NCBI RefSeq assembly: GCF_000282475.1
Contig: NZ_AKJF01000074.1
Span: 1-64,000 of the forward strand
Direction: 5' to 3'
Length of the DNA: 64,000 nucleotides
Source: Pseudomonas sp. GM78
GTDB lineage: Bacteria > Pseudomonadota > Gammaproteobacteria > Pseudomonadales > Pseudomonadaceae
Part shown: positions 36,777 to 46,708 of the stretch, piece after piece
How positions within the stretch are numbered: position 1 is the first letter of the stretch
Layout: each line of letters opens with the position of its first letter
The notes under the pieces: model-generated
Seen by the model: the letters and a program-made list of their open reading frames with translations, nothing else
The model's database searches: none
What the model was told of the DNA's origin: nothing
Position numbers and translations under genes: made by a program

Positions 36777-37198
36777 GGGGCTCGCGGCGGCAGTGTTGGG
36801 TCATGAGGGGCCGACGCAACGGGCGCAGCCGCAGGTGTAACGGGGGTGGCCGGCGTCGCTGCGACAGGTGCAGCTGCGACAGGCGCAGGTTCAACGACAG
36901 GCGCATCAATCGTCTGCGCCGCCACAGGCTCGACAGGTGTCGGTTGCTGTTGGGTCGGCGAGAAGATCTTGCGGGCCTCCTGCTCAAGCGACAGGATGTG
37001 CTCGTTGTGCAGTTGCCGACGAATCTCGTCGGCACCGATTTCACGTTCAACTTCCTGTTTGATTGCATTGAAGCTGCGCTTGAGGCGCCCGACCCACAGG
37101 CCGGCGGTGCGCGCAGCGCCCGGCAGGCGCTCGGGGCCCAGCACCAGCAGGGCGACGAGGCCAACGAGCAGCAGTTCAGAGAAGCTGATACCAAACAT
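36773..37198 (-). CDS. tatB: Sec-independent translocase subunit TatB
   Basis: A 141-residue membrane protein that forms the receptor complex with TatC. N-terminal helix [12 protein letters not shown], hinge G-P-E-R-L-P, then an amphipathic helix ([15 protein letters not shown]). After about residue 75 it becomes Ala/Pro/Val-rich low complexity. The glutamate at position 8 distinguishes TatB from TatA. It lies ten bases after tatA and overlaps tatC. Confidence 0.96.
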   Translation of the reverse strand: MFGISFSELLLVGLVALLVLGPERLPGAARTAGLWVGRLKRSFNAIKQEVEREIGADEIRRQLHNEHILSLEQEARKIFSPTQQQPTPVEPVAAQTIDAPVVEPAPVAAAPVAATPATPVTPAAAPVASAPHDPTLPPRAP

Positions 37199-37208
37199 TA
37201 GTCAGTGC

Positions 37209-37481
37209 TCACGAGTCTTTGCGGATCGGCTCTTCGACTTTCTGCGCCTGCACGTCAATGGTGTGCGGCTGGTTCACAGAGGCCTGTGGCTGAACCGGTG
37301 GCACCGGTTGGGCCGGAGTCGCTGTCGGATCGGCCGGTTTTTCGTCGTCGTTCATGGCCTTGCGAAAGCCCTTGATCGACTCGCCGACGTCGGTGCCGAG
37401 GTTTTTCAGTTTCTTGGTGCCGAATACCAGTACGACGACAACCAGGATGACGACCCAGTGTTTCCAGTCAAAAATGCCCAT
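37209..37481 (-). CDS. tatA: Twin-arginine translocase subunit TatA
   Basis: A 90-residue pore-forming component: helix [16 protein letters not shown] (residues 6-21), hinge F-G-T-K-K-L, amphipathic helix [18 protein letters not shown], and a Pro/Gln/Thr-rich tail. It is the first tat gene, preceded by a strong GAGGAGCAGC ribosome-binding region, and follows hisE by 25 bases. Confidence 0.96.
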   Translation of the reverse strand: MGIFDWKHWVVILVVVVLVFGTKKLKNLGTDVGESIKGFRKAMNDDEKPADPTATPAQPVPPVQPQASVNQPHTIDVQAQKVEEPIRKDS

Positions 37482-37506
37482 GCTGCTGCTCCTCTCTAAT
37501 AGTTAT

Positions 37507-37839
37507 TCAGGCGGACGGGCGCGAGGCTTTCTCAGCGTGTCCGGACAGACCGAAGCGACGGTCCAGTTCATCGAGTACAGCCTGGGGATGCTGCCCCAAT
37601 TGGGCGAGCATGACCATGCTGTGGAACCACAAATCGGCGGTTTCGTAGATCACATCGCTGCAGTCGCCGCTGATGGCGGCGTCCTTGGCGGCAATGATGG
37701 TCTCGACCGACTCTTCGCCGACTTTTTCCAGAATCTTGTTCAAGCCCTTGTGGTACAGGCTGGCGACGTACGAGCTGTCGGCGGCGGCGCCTTTGCGCTC
37801 TTCCAGCACCTGGGCCAGACGGGTCAACGTGTCACTCAT
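37507..37839 (-). CDS. hisE: Phosphoribosyl-ATP pyrophosphatase
   Basis: A 110-residue MazG-like enzyme removing pyrophosphate from phosphoribosyl-ATP, step two of histidine biosynthesis. The family segment [21 protein letters not shown] is at residues 22-42, with the metal-binding E-E-S-V-E-T pattern and D-V-I-Y-E-T-A-D-L following. It is separate from hisI here, as usual in pseudomonads, and overlaps it by eight bases. Confidence 0.97.
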   Translation of the reverse strand: MSDTLTRLAQVLEERKGAAADSSYVASLYHKGLNKILEKVGEESVETIIAAKDAAISGDCSDVIYETADLWFHSMVMLAQLGQHPQAVLDELDRRFGLSGHAEKASRPSA

Positions 37840-38233
37840 GTTTGTGTCCTGCGGAGTAGATGGCGTGCGGATCTTTCAGGACCGGGTCGACAGTCGTCCA
37901 GTCACCGTTCTCGAAAACACGGTAGAAGCAGCTCTGGCGGCCGGTATGGCAGGCGATGTCGCCGACTTGCTCGACCATCAGGATGATCACGTCGGCGTCG
38001 CAGTCCAGGCGCATCTCATGCAGCTTCTGCACGTGGCCGGATTCCTCGCCCTTGCGCCACAGCTTGCCACGCGAGCGCGACCAGTAGATGGCGCGGTTCT
38101 CGGCAGCCGTCAGTTCCAGTGCTTCGCGGTTCATCCAGGCCATCATCAGGACGCGCCCGGTCTTGTGGTCCTGGGCAATCGCCGGCACCAGGCCGTCGGC
38201 ATCCCACTTGATCTCGTCCAGCCAGTTGTTCAT
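37832..38233 (-). CDS. hisI: Phosphoribosyl-AMP cyclohydrolase
   Basis: A 133-residue zinc enzyme opening the adenine ring of phosphoribosyl-AMP, step three of histidine biosynthesis. I start at [10 protein letters not shown] (GGAG upstream) instead of the longer frame from 38278. Motifs: [21 protein letters not shown]-x-S-G-H, D-C-D-A-D and [11 protein letters not shown], with the zinc cysteines. It is coupled to hisE; ubiB lies 80 bases upstream on the same strand. Confidence 0.96.
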   Translation of the reverse strand: MNNWLDEIKWDADGLVPAIAQDHKTGRVLMMAWMNREALELTAAENRAIYWSRSRGKLWRKGEESGHVQKLHEMRLDCDADVIILMVEQVGDIACHTGRQSCFYRVFENGDWTTVDPVLKDPHAIYSAGHKHE

Positions 38234-38313
38234 CTTCGACTCCGACAGCGAGCCCGACACATCATTAGTCAGGCTCAACGTTGAAACAGTGTGCCAGTGC
38301 GCAGCACAACTGG

Positions 38314-39918
38314 CTATCGGCGAACGACCAGATACAAGCCGACCGCCATCATGATGCCCGCCGGCCAGTAGGCCAGATCGTTCAATGGCCCGCCCGCGGC
38401 GAGGATCGCGCCACCGGCCAGATGGGCCGTACCGAGCAGGCGCAGGAACCAGTCATCACGGCGACGGTGCCACGGCGGTGGCGGATCGCTGGCGTGGGGC
38501 TGGGACAGGCGTTCAAGCAGGTCACGGGTCATGTTGGCCAGGTGCGGGATCTGTTCGATCTGGCTCTGCACGTTGCCAAACAAGGCTTTGGGACTGACGC
38601 GCTCACGCATCCAGCGTTCGAGGAAGGGCTGCGCGGTGTTCCACAGGTCGAGGTCCGGGTACAGCTGACGGCCCAGGCCTTCGATGTTCAACAGGGTTTT
38701 CTGCAGGAGGACAAGCTGCGGCTGTACTTCCATGTTGAAGCGCCGGGCTGTCTGGAACAGGCGCATCAGCACCTGGCCGAAGGAAATATCTTTTAACGGT
38801 TTTTCGAAGATCGGCTCGCACACAGTACGGATCGCCGCTTCGAATTCGTTGAGTTTGGTTTCCGCTGGCACCCAGCCCGAATCGATGTGCAGCTGTGCCA
38901 CACGCCGGTAATCACGCTTGAAGAAGGCGAACAGGTTGCGCGCCAGGTAATCCTGGTCCTCGGGGGTGAGGCTGCCGACGATGCCGCAGTCGATCGCGAT
39001 GTACTGCGGGCTCCACGGCTGCACGGTGCTGACGAAGATGTTGCCGGGGTGCATGTCGGCATGAAAGAAGCTGTCGCGGAACACCTGGGTGAAGAAGATC
39101 TCCACGCCGCGTTCGGCGAGTATTTTCATGTCGGTGCGCTGGTCGGCCAAGGTCGCGAGGTCGGTGACCTGGATGCCGTAGATGCGCTCCATCACCAGCA
39201 CTTTCGGCCGGCACCAGTCCCAGTAGACTTGTGGCACGTACAGCAGCGGCGAGCCGTCGAAGTTGCGCTTCAACTGGCTGGCGTTGGCCGCCTCGCGCAG
39301 CAGGTCGAGTTCGTCGTAGATGGTTTTTTCGTAGTCCTGGACCACGTCCACCGGATGCAGCAGGCGCGCATCGGCCGAGAGTTTTTCGGCGGCGCGGGCG
39401 AGGATGAACAGCCACGCCAGATCCTGGGCGATGATTGGCTTGAGACCCGGGCGGATCACCTTTACGACCACTTCTTCGCCGGTCTTCAACTGCGCGGCAT
39501 GCACCTGCGCCACCGACGCCGAGGCCAGCGGCTCGACGTCGAAGCGGCTGAACACTTCGCTGATTTTCTTGCCGAGCTGCTCTTCGATCAGCTTGACCGA
39601 CACTTGCGAGTCGAACGGCGGCACGCGGTCCTGCAACATCATCAGCTCATCGGCGATGTCTTCGGGCAGAAGGTCGCGGCGGGTGGAAAGGATCTGCCCG
39701 AACTTGATGAAAATCGGCCCCAGGTCCTGCAACGCCAGGCGCAATCGTGCGCCGCGGCTCAAGTCCAGGGTCTTGCGCGGGAACCAGCGCCACGGCAAGG
39801 CGTAACGCAGCACCAGCAGGAACCAGGGCAGCGGCAGGGCGAACAGCAGGTCATCGAGGCGGTAGCGGATCACGACGCGCTGGATGCGCAACAGACGGCG
39901 GACGGCAAGCAGCTTCAT
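38314..39918 (-). CDS. ubiB: Ubiquinone biosynthesis regulatory kinase-like protein UbiB
   Basis: A 534-residue ABC1/ADCK-family protein needed for coenzyme Q biosynthesis and thought to use its atypical kinase (ATPase) activity to help extract lipid intermediates. Visible motifs: K-F-G-Q-I-L-S-T-R near residue 62, [26 protein letters not shown] near 288 and I-D-C-G-I-V-G. Two membrane helices end the protein. It overlaps ubiJ by four bases in the ubiE-ubiJ-ubiB operon. Confidence 0.97.
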   Translation of the reverse strand: MKLLAVRRLLRIQRVVIRYRLDDLLFALPLPWFLLVLRYALPWRWFPRKTLDLSRGARLRLALQDLGPIFIKFGQILSTRRDLLPEDIADELMMLQDRVPPFDSQVSVKLIEEQLGKKISEVFSRFDVEPLASASVAQVHAAQLKTGEEVVVKVIRPGLKPIIAQDLAWLFILARAAEKLSADARLLHPVDVVQDYEKTIYDELDLLREAANASQLKRNFDGSPLLYVPQVYWDWCRPKVLVMERIYGIQVTDLATLADQRTDMKILAERGVEIFFTQVFRDSFFHADMHPGNIFVSTVQPWSPQYIAIDCGIVGSLTPEDQDYLARNLFAFFKRDYRRVAQLHIDSGWVPAETKLNEFEAAIRTVCEPIFEKPLKDISFGQVLMRLFQTARRFNMEVQPQLVLLQKTLLNIEGLGRQLYPDLDLWNTAQPFLERWMRERVSPKALFGNVQSQIEQIPHLANMTRDLLERLSQPHASDPPPPWHRRRDDWFLRLLGTAHLAGGAILAAGGPLNDLAYWPAGIMMAVGLYLVVRR

Positions 39919-40538
39919 GCGTTATCGCTTGGGTCGAGGGATCGGGAAAGGCGCTCGAAACGCGCCTCGAGACGTTCCAGATCGAGTTTGATCTGGTCCA
40001 GTTCACTGAATCGGGCTTCGGCTTCGCGCTGACCGACGAGGGTGCGTGATTCTTCGGCCAGGTATTCGCCCAGGTTCTGGCCGAGGCTGGCGAACCCTTG
40101 CTGATACCAGCGGGCGCGGCTGCGCAGGTGACCGCCGACCAGTTGCGTGGTGACGGGGCCGAGCCAGCGTGAGAGTTCGTACTCCCAGTCCAGCTCGAGG
40201 TCCTGGAGGATCGCCGCCAGTTCCAGCAGCACCCCGCTGTCGCCGTCGAGCTCGACTTCAGGTGCGTGCAGCACCGCCGTCTTGTCCTTGCTCATCGCCA
40301 GCTTCAGCAGGCTGGAGGCTGGTGCACGCAAGGTGCAGTCGGCGCCGGTTTCCCAATGGGAAGCGAGCATCAGGCCTTCATCGCTGGGCATGATGAACAC
40401 TTGCAACGCCGGACTGCGGCAATCGACGGCAATCACCTTGCCAGCCAAATGCGCCAGCCGCGGCAGCGCCGTGCTGTCGAGACGAAGCACCCGGTTCAGG
40501 CCAAGCTCAACGCTGGCGAGCACGCCGGCGAGCAGCAT
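39915..40538 (-). CDS. ubiJ: Ubiquinone biosynthesis accessory factor UbiJ (SCP2 domain)
   Basis: A 207-residue protein with an SCP2 lipid-binding domain in its first about 110 residues ([18 protein letters not shown]), and a charged helical C-terminus ([20 protein letters not shown]). With UbiK it is believed to hold polyprenyl intermediates for the Ubi complex. Its start overlaps the ubiE stop by one base and its stop overlaps ubiB by four. Confidence 0.93.
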   Translation of the reverse strand: MLLAGVLASVELGLNRVLRLDSTALPRLAHLAGKVIAVDCRSPALQVFIMPSDEGLMLASHWETGADCTLRAPASSLLKLAMSKDKTAVLHAPEVELDGDSGVLLELAAILQDLELDWEYELSRWLGPVTTQLVGGHLRSRARWYQQGFASLGQNLGEYLAEESRTLVGQREAEARFSELDQIKLDLERLEARFERLSRSLDPSDNA

Positions 40539-41308
40539 CAGGGCTTGATGCCACGGTGCAGGGCGACGATGCCTGCGGTCATGTTGTGATAGGTCACGCG
40601 GTCGAAACCGGCCTCGACCATCATCGACTTCAGGGTTTCCTGGTTCGGGTGCATGCGGATCGATTCGGCCAGGTAGCGGTAGCTTTCCGAGTCGTTGGTG
40701 ATCAGCTTGCCCATCAATGGCATGAAGGCGAACGAGTAGGCGTCGTAGGCTTTGGACATCAGCGCGTTGGTCGGCTTGGAGAACTCCAGTACCAGCAGGC
40801 GACCACCAGGCTTGAGCACGCGCAGCATGGAGCGCAGGGCGTCTTCCTTGTGCGTCACGTTGCGCAGGCCGAAGGCGATGGTCACGCAGTCGAAATGGTT
40901 GTCCGGGAACGGTAGTTTTTCCGCATCGGCCTGGACAAATTCGACGTTGCCGGCCACACCCAGGTCCAGCAGGCGGTCACGGCCAACCTTGAGCATGGAT
41001 TCGTTGATGTCGGCCAGGACTACCTGACCGGTCGGGCCAACGAGGTGGGAGAACTTGCGGGTCAGATCGCCCGTGCCACCAGCAATGTCCAGCACCCGGT
41101 TGCCGGTGCGCACACCCGACAATTCGATCGCAAAACGCTTCCACAGACGGTGCATGCCGCCCGACAGGAGGTCGTTCATCAGGTCGTACTTGGCGGCTAC
41201 CGAGTGGAAAACCTCAGCGACTTTTTCCGCTTTCTGGCTTTCCGGAACGTTTTTGAAGCCGAAGTGAGTGGTGGGTTCGGCATCGCTGCCTTTGCGCTGA
41301 TCAGTCAT
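40538..41308 (-). CDS. ubiE: Ubiquinone/menaquinone C-methyltransferase
   Basis: A 256-residue class I SAM methyltransferase that performs the C-methylation of the benzoquinol ring. The start M-T-D-Q-R-K-G is chosen; a longer frame to 41371 adds sequence not found in the family. SAM motif I is [11 protein letters not shown] near residue 72; F-G-F-K-N-V-P and G-L-R-N-V-T-H are UbiE signatures. First gene of ubiEJB. Confidence 0.97.
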   Translation of the reverse strand: MTDQRKGSDAEPTTHFGFKNVPESQKAEKVAEVFHSVAAKYDLMNDLLSGGMHRLWKRFAIELSGVRTGNRVLDIAGGTGDLTRKFSHLVGPTGQVVLADINESMLKVGRDRLLDLGVAGNVEFVQADAEKLPFPDNHFDCVTIAFGLRNVTHKEDALRSMLRVLKPGGRLLVLEFSKPTNALMSKAYDAYSFAFMPLMGKLITNDSESYRYLAESIRMHPNQETLKSMMVEAGFDRVTYHNMTAGIVALHRGIKP

Positions 41309-41463
41309 ATCGCTGTCACCAAAAGAGAATGCGCGACATTCTAATCCCCAAGGGATGCTTTGTCTTGGCAAGGCTGCAGGTAAGATGGATCACCCTCGGG
41401 ACGTTTTGCCGCAGCAGCGGTCAAGATTCAATGAACAAGCATTCATAAAGCAGGAGTCATTCA

Positions 41464-41739
41464 ATGGCCCATTTTAGTGTTGAGCGTGCCCACGGCCTGG
41501 GTAAGGAAGCGGCCCGCGAGAAGGCCGACAAGCTGGCGCAAAAACTTTCCGATCAATATGGCCTGGAGCCGCAGTGGTCCGGTGACACCCTGAACCTCAA
41601 GCGCTCCGGTGTGAAAGGCGCGGTGCATGTCACTGACGACTCGATCAAGGTCGATGTGGAGTTGGGCCTGATGATGTCGGCCATGAGCGGCATGATCAAA
41701 GCGGAAATCGAAAAGGCGTTGGATAAAGCGCTCGTCTGA
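41464..41739 (+). CDS. Polyhydroxyalkanoic acid system family protein
   Basis: A 91-residue small protein of the family annotated as a PHA-system (granule-associated region) protein. It starts with M-A-H-F-S-V-E-R-A-H-G-L-G-K-E-A-A-R, a ribosome-binding AGGAG lies eight bases before the ATG, and the pattern Y-G-L-E-P-Q-W-S-G-D-T-L-N-L-K-R near residues 34-49 is characteristic. It lies upstream of phaI-phaF on the same strand, divergent from ubiE, and separated from phaI by a REPIN. The molecular role is not established. Confidence 0.85.
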   Translation: MAHFSVERAHGLGKEAAREKADKLAQKLSDQYGLEPQWSGDTLNLKRSGVKGAVHVTDDSIKVDVELGLMMSAMSGMIKAEIEKALDKALV

Positions 41740-41760
41740 TTCCCGAGTCGAACCACATCC

Positions 41761-41852
41761 CCTGTGGGAGCCAGCCTGCTGGCGATGGCGGTGCATCAGT
41801 CAACTTTGATGTTGATGGATAAATTGCTATCGCCAGCAGGCTGGCTCCCACA
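41761..41852. repeat. REP pair (REPIN) before phaI
   Basis: CTGTGGGAGCCAGCCTGCTGGCGAT and ATCGCCAGCAGGCTGGCTCCCACA flank a 43-base loop in the 244-base gap before phaI. The phaI promoter should lie between it and 41984. Confidence 0.92.
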
Positions 41853-41983
41853 TTTGTTTTGTAGTGAGGCCAATGAATCATGTCGGTTGTTAGGGTGCCG
41901 TTTCTAATTTTTCTCCCTACTTTGTGCCAGAGCCCGACACTTTCGCGGGCAGTTCCTCAAACCTTCTGCGCGTGAGGTGCACC

Positions 41984-42406
41984 ATGGCAAAAGTTATTTT
42001 GAAGAAAAAAATCGACGCATCGACGACCGCTCTGCATGACGTCAAATCGTATGCCCGCAAGATCTGGCTGGCGGGCCTGGGTGCCTACACCAAGGTAGGC
42101 CAAGAGGGTAGCGAGTACTTTCAAGAGTTGATCAAGGCTGGGCAAGCAGTTGAAACCAAAGGCAAAAAAGTAGTTGCCGAGAAGCTTGAAGCGGCCAATG
42201 CCGAGATCGATGAAGCCAAGACCGAAGTGAGCACTTTCAAAGGCAAGGTCGAACTGCAACTCGACAAAGTCGAGAGAGCGTTCGACACGCGTGTCGCAAG
42301 TACCTTGAATCGTATCGGCATTCCGTCTAAACATGACGTTGAGGCACTCTCTGCCAAGCTCGATGAGCTCACGGCACTGCTCGAACGCGTCGAGCGTAAA
42401 TCTTAA
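41984..42406 (+). CDS. phaI: Phasin PhaI
   Basis: A 140-residue granule-surface protein. The ATG preceded by GTGAGGTGC is chosen because M-A-K-V-I-L-K-K-K is the usual phasin start. The phasin-type segment Y-A-R-K-I-W-L-A-G-L-G-A-Y-T-K-V-G at about residues 21-37 recurs almost unchanged in PhaF. The C-terminal half is a predicted coiled coil with the tail L-N-R-I-G-I-P-S-K-H-D-V-E-A-L-S. It coats PHA granules and, with phaF ten bases downstream, forms an operon convergent with phaC1ZC2D. Confidence 0.94.
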   Translation: MAKVILKKKIDASTTALHDVKSYARKIWLAGLGAYTKVGQEGSEYFQELIKAGQAVETKGKKVVAEKLEAANAEIDEAKTEVSTFKGKVELQLDKVERAFDTRVASTLNRIGIPSKHDVEALSAKLDELTALLERVERKS

Positions 42407-42416
42407 GGAGAACGGG

Positions 42417-43262
42417 ATGGCTGGTAAAAAGAATACTGACAAAGAAGGCAGCTCGTGGATCGGGAAAGTCGAAGACTACTCCCGCAAAATCTGGCTGGCT
42501 GGTTTGGGCGTGTACTCGAAGATCGACACTGACGGCAGCAAACTCTTCGACTCACTGGTCAAGGACGGCGAGAAAGCCGAGAAGCTCACCAAGAGCGCTG
42601 TTGGCAAGACTGTCGACGCCGCCAAGGACTCCGCTTCGTCGGCCAAGTCGCGCATCAGTGGCGTGAAAGATCGTGCACTGGGCAAGTGGGATGAGCTCGA
42701 AGGTGCTTTCGACAAGCGCCTGAACAGCGCCATTTCGCGCCTGGGCGTGCCGAGCCGCAATGAAGTCAAGGCGCTGCACAGCAAGGTCGATACCCTGACC
42801 AAGCAAATCGAAAAACTCACCGGTGCCAAGGTTGCGCCTGTTGCGGCGAAAACCGCGGCAGCTAAACCGGCCGCCAAAACCGCAGCCAAGCCATTGGCCA
42901 AACCTGCTGCTAAAGCAGCTGCCAAACCGGCTGCAAAAACTGCCGCTGCCAAGCCAGCCGCTGCCAAACCAGCGGCAAAACCGGCAGCTGCTAAAACCGC
43001 CGCCAAGCCTGCAGCGAAAACCGCTGCCGCCAAACCGGCTGCCAAGCCAGCGGCAAAACCTGCTGCTGCGAAAAAACCGGCAGTGAAAAAACCGGCAGCT
43101 CCAAAAGCTGCCGCCGCGAAACCAGCAGAGGCTCCAGTCAAACCGGCAACCCCGGTTGCTTCGGCAGCTCCGGCCAGCACTGCGAACTCCGCTGCCGCGC
43201 CGACCCCTGCTGTAACCCAGACTGCCGCGCCAGCTCCATCGACGCCAACCAGTCAGTCCTGA
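42417..43262 (+). CDS. phaF: Phasin PhaF with histone-like AKP-rich C-terminus
   Basis: A 281-residue bifunctional phasin. Residues 1-135 are the granule-binding phasin domain (Y-S-R-K-I-W-L-A-G-L-G-V-Y-S-K) with a coiled coil. From about residue 141 to 245 follows a histone-H1-like run of A-A-K-P / A-A-A-K repeats that binds DNA non-specifically; in P. putida PhaF localises granules and affects their segregation. AAGGAG lies about seven bases before the ATG. The repeat tract makes the copy number of this region liable to vary between strains. Confidence 0.95.
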   Translation: MAGKKNTDKEGSSWIGKVEDYSRKIWLAGLGVYSKIDTDGSKLFDSLVKDGEKAEKLTKSAVGKTVDAAKDSASSAKSRISGVKDRALGKWDELEGAFDKRLNSAISRLGVPSRNEVKALHSKVDTLTKQIEKLTGAKVAPVAAKTAAAKPAAKTAAKPLAKPAAKAAAKPAAKTAAAKPAAAKPAAKPAAAKTAAKPAAKTAAAKPAAKPAAKPAAAKKPAVKKPAAPKAAAAKPAEAPVKPATPVASAAPASTANSAAAPTPAVTQTAAPAPSTPTSQS

Positions 43263-43276
43263 TCGTTCGGGGCTCT

Positions 43277-43312
43277 AAAAAAACGCCCGGCCTGCCAAGG
43301 TCGGGCGTTTTT
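43277..43312. terminator. Bidirectional terminator between phaF and phaD
   Basis: AAAAAAACGCCCG and CGGGCGTTTTT form a stem with A/T runs on both outer sides, located between the convergent phaF and phaD stops. It can serve both operons. Confidence 0.9.
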
Positions 43313-43332
43313 GTTTTAGGCCTGAAAAGATC

Positions 43333-43950
43333 TTAATGCTCTTCCAGGTACTGCAGCGCCATTTGTTCAGTCGCCGCTTTGATCGGCGGCAACAGGTGCG
43401 GCGCCACCAGCATCATGATCTGGTAGACCACCAAGCGCACTTCGCCTGCGCGACCGAGTATGCGCTGATAGTCCAGTGAGAACAGCAGCGTCAGGGTGAT
43501 CTGCTCAACCAGTTGCCCCAGCGCCTGGGTGTCGCTCACGAGTTGCCCCAGGGCCTTCAATCGGGCCAGCAGCGACGCCAGTGTGCGCTTGAGCGCATTG
43601 AGCAGGTTGCGAATACCCTTGGCCAGTTTCGGCAGGCGCCCGGCCAGGTTCGACAGGTCCTGGAACAGAAAGCGATAGTGGGACAGGCGTTCGACGATCA
43701 GGTGCAGGAACAGCCAGTAATCCTCAGGGGCCAGCTCGACGTCGGCCGGTGGATCGAGCAACGGGGCCAGTTCGGCCTGGAAACGTTCGAACAGGCCGAG
43801 AATCAGCGGTTCCTTGCCGTGGAAGTGGTAGTACAGATTGCCCGGGCTGATGCCCATTTCGTTGGCAACTTCCATGGTGGAAACATTCGGTTCGCCCTTC
43901 TCATTGAACAACTGCAGGGCACATTCGAGGATCCGTTCGCGGGTTTTCAT
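43333..43950 (-). CDS. phaD: TetR-family regulator PhaD
   Basis: A 205-residue TetR-type protein. The N-terminal helix-turn-helix is at about 25-45 (T-M-E-V-A-N-E-M-G-I-S-P-G-N-L-Y-Y-H-F). In P. putida PhaD activates phaC1 and phaI promoters in response to a fatty-acid-derived CoA intermediate; the helical C-terminal domain would bind it. It is the last gene of phaC1-phaZ-phaC2-phaD, 57 bases after phaC2. Confidence 0.94.
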   Translation of the reverse strand: MKTRERILECALQLFNEKGEPNVSTMEVANEMGISPGNLYYHFHGKEPLILGLFERFQAELAPLLDPPADVELAPEDYWLFLHLIVERLSHYRFLFQDLSNLAGRLPKLAKGIRNLLNALKRTLASLLARLKALGQLVSDTQALGQLVEQITLTLLFSLDYQRILGRAGEVRLVVYQIMMLVAPHLLPPIKAATEQMALQYLEEH

Positions 43951-44007
43951 CCAGTCTTCTTATGATCGAGTCATGCCACGGCCGGTAGAGACCGTGGTCG
44001 TTGAACA

Positions 44008-45690
44008 TCAGCGCACGCGCACGTAAGTCCCGGGCGCCGCCTCCATCGGTGGAAAATCCTGATTGCCGAGGGACATATGCGTTTCTTTTTTTGCGCCCGA
44101 GCGTTCCTGAATCCAGCCCAGCCATTGCGTCCACCAGCTGCCTTCGACGGGCTTGGCGTCGTAGTACCAGGCCCTGGGGTCGCCGCTCAGTTTTGCGCCT
44201 TCGAGGTAGTTGGCTTTCGGATTGTTCGGCGGGTTGAGAATGCTCTGCACATGACCGCTGTTGGACAGGACGAAGCGGCGCTCGCCACCGAGCAGCAGGG
44301 TCGAGCGATACACCGCGTCCCACGGCGTGATGTGGTCGTTGATGCCGGCCACGCTGAAGCTGTCGACGGTGACCTTCTGCAGGTCGATCGCGGTGCCACA
44401 GACTTCCAGGCCACCGGGATGGCTCAGCGGGTTGTGCTTGAAGAAGTCCAGCAAGTCGCCATGCAGGGCGGCCGGCAGGCGTGTGTTGTCGTTGTTCCAG
44501 TAGAGAATGTCGAACGCTGGCGGCTCCTTGCCCATCAGGTAGTTGTTGACGAAGTAGCTCCAGATCAAATCGTTGGGGCGCATCCAGGCAAAGACCTTGG
44601 CCATGTCGCGCCCGTCCAGCACACCTTTCTGATAGGAGCGGCGCTTGGCGGCTTCCAGCGTCTGTTCGTCGGCGAAAAGCGTGGCCGGGCTGTCCAGTTG
44701 GCTGTCGAGCAGGCTCACCAGATACGTCGCGCTGGAAACACGGCGCAGCTGGCGCTTGGCTTGCAGGTGACCCTGCAGGGCGGCAATGGTCAGCCCGCCG
44801 GCGCAGGCACCCATCAGGTTGACTTCGCGGGCGCCGGTGATCGCCCGGCAGACATTCATCGCTTCTTCTACCGCTTCAACGTAGGTCGACAGGCCCCATT
44901 CGCGGTGGCGTATATCCGGATTGCGCCAACTGATGACGAAGGTTTGCAGGCCGTTCTTGAGCGCGAACTGGACGAAGCTGTTGTGGGAGCTGAGGTCGAA
45001 AATGTAGTACTTGTTGATTTGTGGCGGCACCACCAGCAGCGGTTTGGAATACTGCTTTTCGCTCATCGGCTTGTACTGGATCAGCTCCAGCAGTTCGTTG
45101 CGAAACACCACGGCGCCGGTAGTGGTGGCGACGGTCTTGCCGACCTCGAATGCGTGCTTGGTGACTTGCCGGGGCAAGCCGTCGTTGTGCAGGAGGTCGT
45201 CGACCAGGTGGCCGATCCCGCGCACCAGGCTGTTGCCGCCGGAGTTGAAGATTTCCTTGATCGCCAGCGGATTGAGCAGGCTGTTGGACGGCGACACGGC
45301 ATCGTTGAGCAGGGCGAACGCGAAGTGCGCGCGAGCGCGGTCATCGGGGTTCATGTTGCTTTCGTCGATCCAGCTTTTGACCTGCTTCTGCCAGCTCAGG
45401 TAGGCCTGCAGGCTGCGACGATAAAAGGGGTTGAGACTCCACGCCGGGTCGTCGAAACGCCGGTCCTGCGGGTTGGTGGGATGCAGGGTGTCGCCCAGCA
45501 GCACGCGACCCAGTTGACCACCCAGTTTCAAGGCGTGCCGCGCGGTATGCACGGGGTGGCGCAGGCCATGGGCGGCAACACTGCGCAAAGTCGAAACCAG
45601 ATCCCGGCCGCGCAGGCCGGTAATCGCACTTTGTGCATTGATGAACTTGGCGGGAGTGGGTAGTGACTCCCTCGCAGGTTTATCGCGCAT
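44008..45690 (-). CDS. phaC2: Class II poly(3-hydroxyalkanoate) synthase PhaC2
   Basis: A 560-residue synthase polymerising medium-chain 3-hydroxyacyl-CoA. The lipase-like box is G-A-C-A-G-G with nucleophile Cys296; the aspartate lies in A-G-I-N-D-H-I-T-P-W and the histidine in S-N-S-G-H-V-Q-S-I-L-N-P-P. The PHA-synthase N-terminal region (D-D-P-A-W-S-L-N-P-F-Y) is intact. It lies between phaZ and phaD. The second box residue differs from PhaC1 (A instead of S), which is common for PhaC2. Confidence 0.96.
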   Translation of the reverse strand: MRDKPARESLPTPAKFINAQSAITGLRGRDLVSTLRSVAAHGLRHPVHTARHALKLGGQLGRVLLGDTLHPTNPQDRRFDDPAWSLNPFYRRSLQAYLSWQKQVKSWIDESNMNPDDRARAHFAFALLNDAVSPSNSLLNPLAIKEIFNSGGNSLVRGIGHLVDDLLHNDGLPRQVTKHAFEVGKTVATTTGAVVFRNELLELIQYKPMSEKQYSKPLLVVPPQINKYYIFDLSSHNSFVQFALKNGLQTFVISWRNPDIRHREWGLSTYVEAVEEAMNVCRAITGAREVNLMGACAGGLTIAALQGHLQAKRQLRRVSSATYLVSLLDSQLDSPATLFADEQTLEAAKRRSYQKGVLDGRDMAKVFAWMRPNDLIWSYFVNNYLMGKEPPAFDILYWNNDNTRLPAALHGDLLDFFKHNPLSHPGGLEVCGTAIDLQKVTVDSFSVAGINDHITPWDAVYRSTLLLGGERRFVLSNSGHVQSILNPPNNPKANYLEGAKLSGDPRAWYYDAKPVEGSWWTQWLGWIQERSGAKKETHMSLGNQDFPPMEAAPGTYVRVR

Positions 45691-45818
45691 GACTCAACAC
45701 TCCTTCGTCTTCAGGCCAAATACAAAACACCGAACCAGAACACCATAGACGCTGTAACGGGTTGTTGCGCGGTGCGATGTCCCGCTGCCCCCTCTTTGCC
45801 ATACAAAAAATGGGCCGG

Positions 45819-46673
45819 TCAGCCACCAAATGGCGCCGGATGCGGGTGCATCACCGCACGCTGGCGCTCCTCCTCAAGGAACTTCATGATGATCGGTGCC
45901 ACCGCTTCGGCCCGGGTAATCAGGAACAGATGGCCGTCATCGATGATGTGCAACTGGGCATTGGGAATCCGCCAGGCCAGCAAGCGCATGTTGACCAGCG
46001 GGATCAAGGGATCGTCGTCACCGGCCAGGACCAGGGTCGGCTGGTTGATCTTGTGCAGCCAGTGAATGCTGGTCCAGCCGAGGCCGGCGAACAGTTGCCA
46101 GTAGTAACCGAGCTTGCCTGCCGAACGGACCTTTGCCGCATGGCTCGCGGCCAGCGTTGGGTCGCGACGGAACGCGCCGCCGTAGATCATCGGGGCAATG
46201 CGGATCACATGGGAGGGCTGGATGTAACGTCGTGGGCTGGCCATCATCCACAAGACTTTCGGCTTGCCCGGCACCATCACCGCACCCGCTGCCGTTGCTG
46301 CCAGGACAAGCTTTTTGCAACGCTCTGGATAGTCATAGGCGAATTGCTGTGCAAGGGCGCCACCCCAGGACACGCCTATCACATTGACTTGCCCGTAATC
46401 GAGGTAGTCGAGCATGCGTGCCGTGAGTTTGGCCAGGCTTGGAAATCGATACGGAAGATTCGGCGTGGACGAACCGCCGACACCGGGGACGTCGAAGGCG
46501 ATGACTTCCAGGTCCGGGTCCAGCGCTGCGACAAACGGAAACACCAGCTCCAGGTTGGCGCCGATGCCGTTGAAAATCAGCAGTGGCGTCAAGTGAGGCT
46601 TGCCGGGGCGCACCGCCGTGCGGAGGGTCTGGCCATCCAGGTCGACGGTGCGGAATATGAACGGTTGCGGCAT
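45819..46673 (-). CDS. phaZ: Intracellular PHA depolymerase
   Basis: A 284-residue alpha/beta hydrolase that mobilises stored medium-chain-length PHA. I start at M-P-Q-P-F-I-F-R-T-V, which gives the standard length; longer frames to 46748 run into the REP region. The nucleophile is Ser102 in G-V-S-W-G-G, with F-N-G-I-G-A-N as oxyanion region, D-D-D-P-L-I-P as likely acid and D-D-G-H-L-F as base. It lies between phaC1 and phaC2, the conserved class II arrangement. Confidence 0.95.
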   Translation of the reverse strand: MPQPFIFRTVDLDGQTLRTAVRPGKPHLTPLLIFNGIGANLELVFPFVAALDPDLEVIAFDVPGVGGSSTPNLPYRFPSLAKLTARMLDYLDYGQVNVIGVSWGGALAQQFAYDYPERCKKLVLAATAAGAVMVPGKPKVLWMMASPRRYIQPSHVIRIAPMIYGGAFRRDPTLAASHAAKVRSAGKLGYYWQLFAGLGWTSIHWLHKINQPTLVLAGDDDPLIPLVNMRLLAWRIPNAQLHIIDDGHLFLITRAEAVAPIIMKFLEEERQRAVMHPHPAPFGG

Positions 46674-46708
46674 GCTTCTGGCCCTGTGGGTTAATTCATC
46701 CCTGAACC

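Noticed and set aside
42333-42416. N-terminal extension of PhaF overlapping phaI
   Set aside because: The internal ATG with AAGGAG begins the conserved phasin domain; the upstream residues are a frame-shifted reading of phaI.
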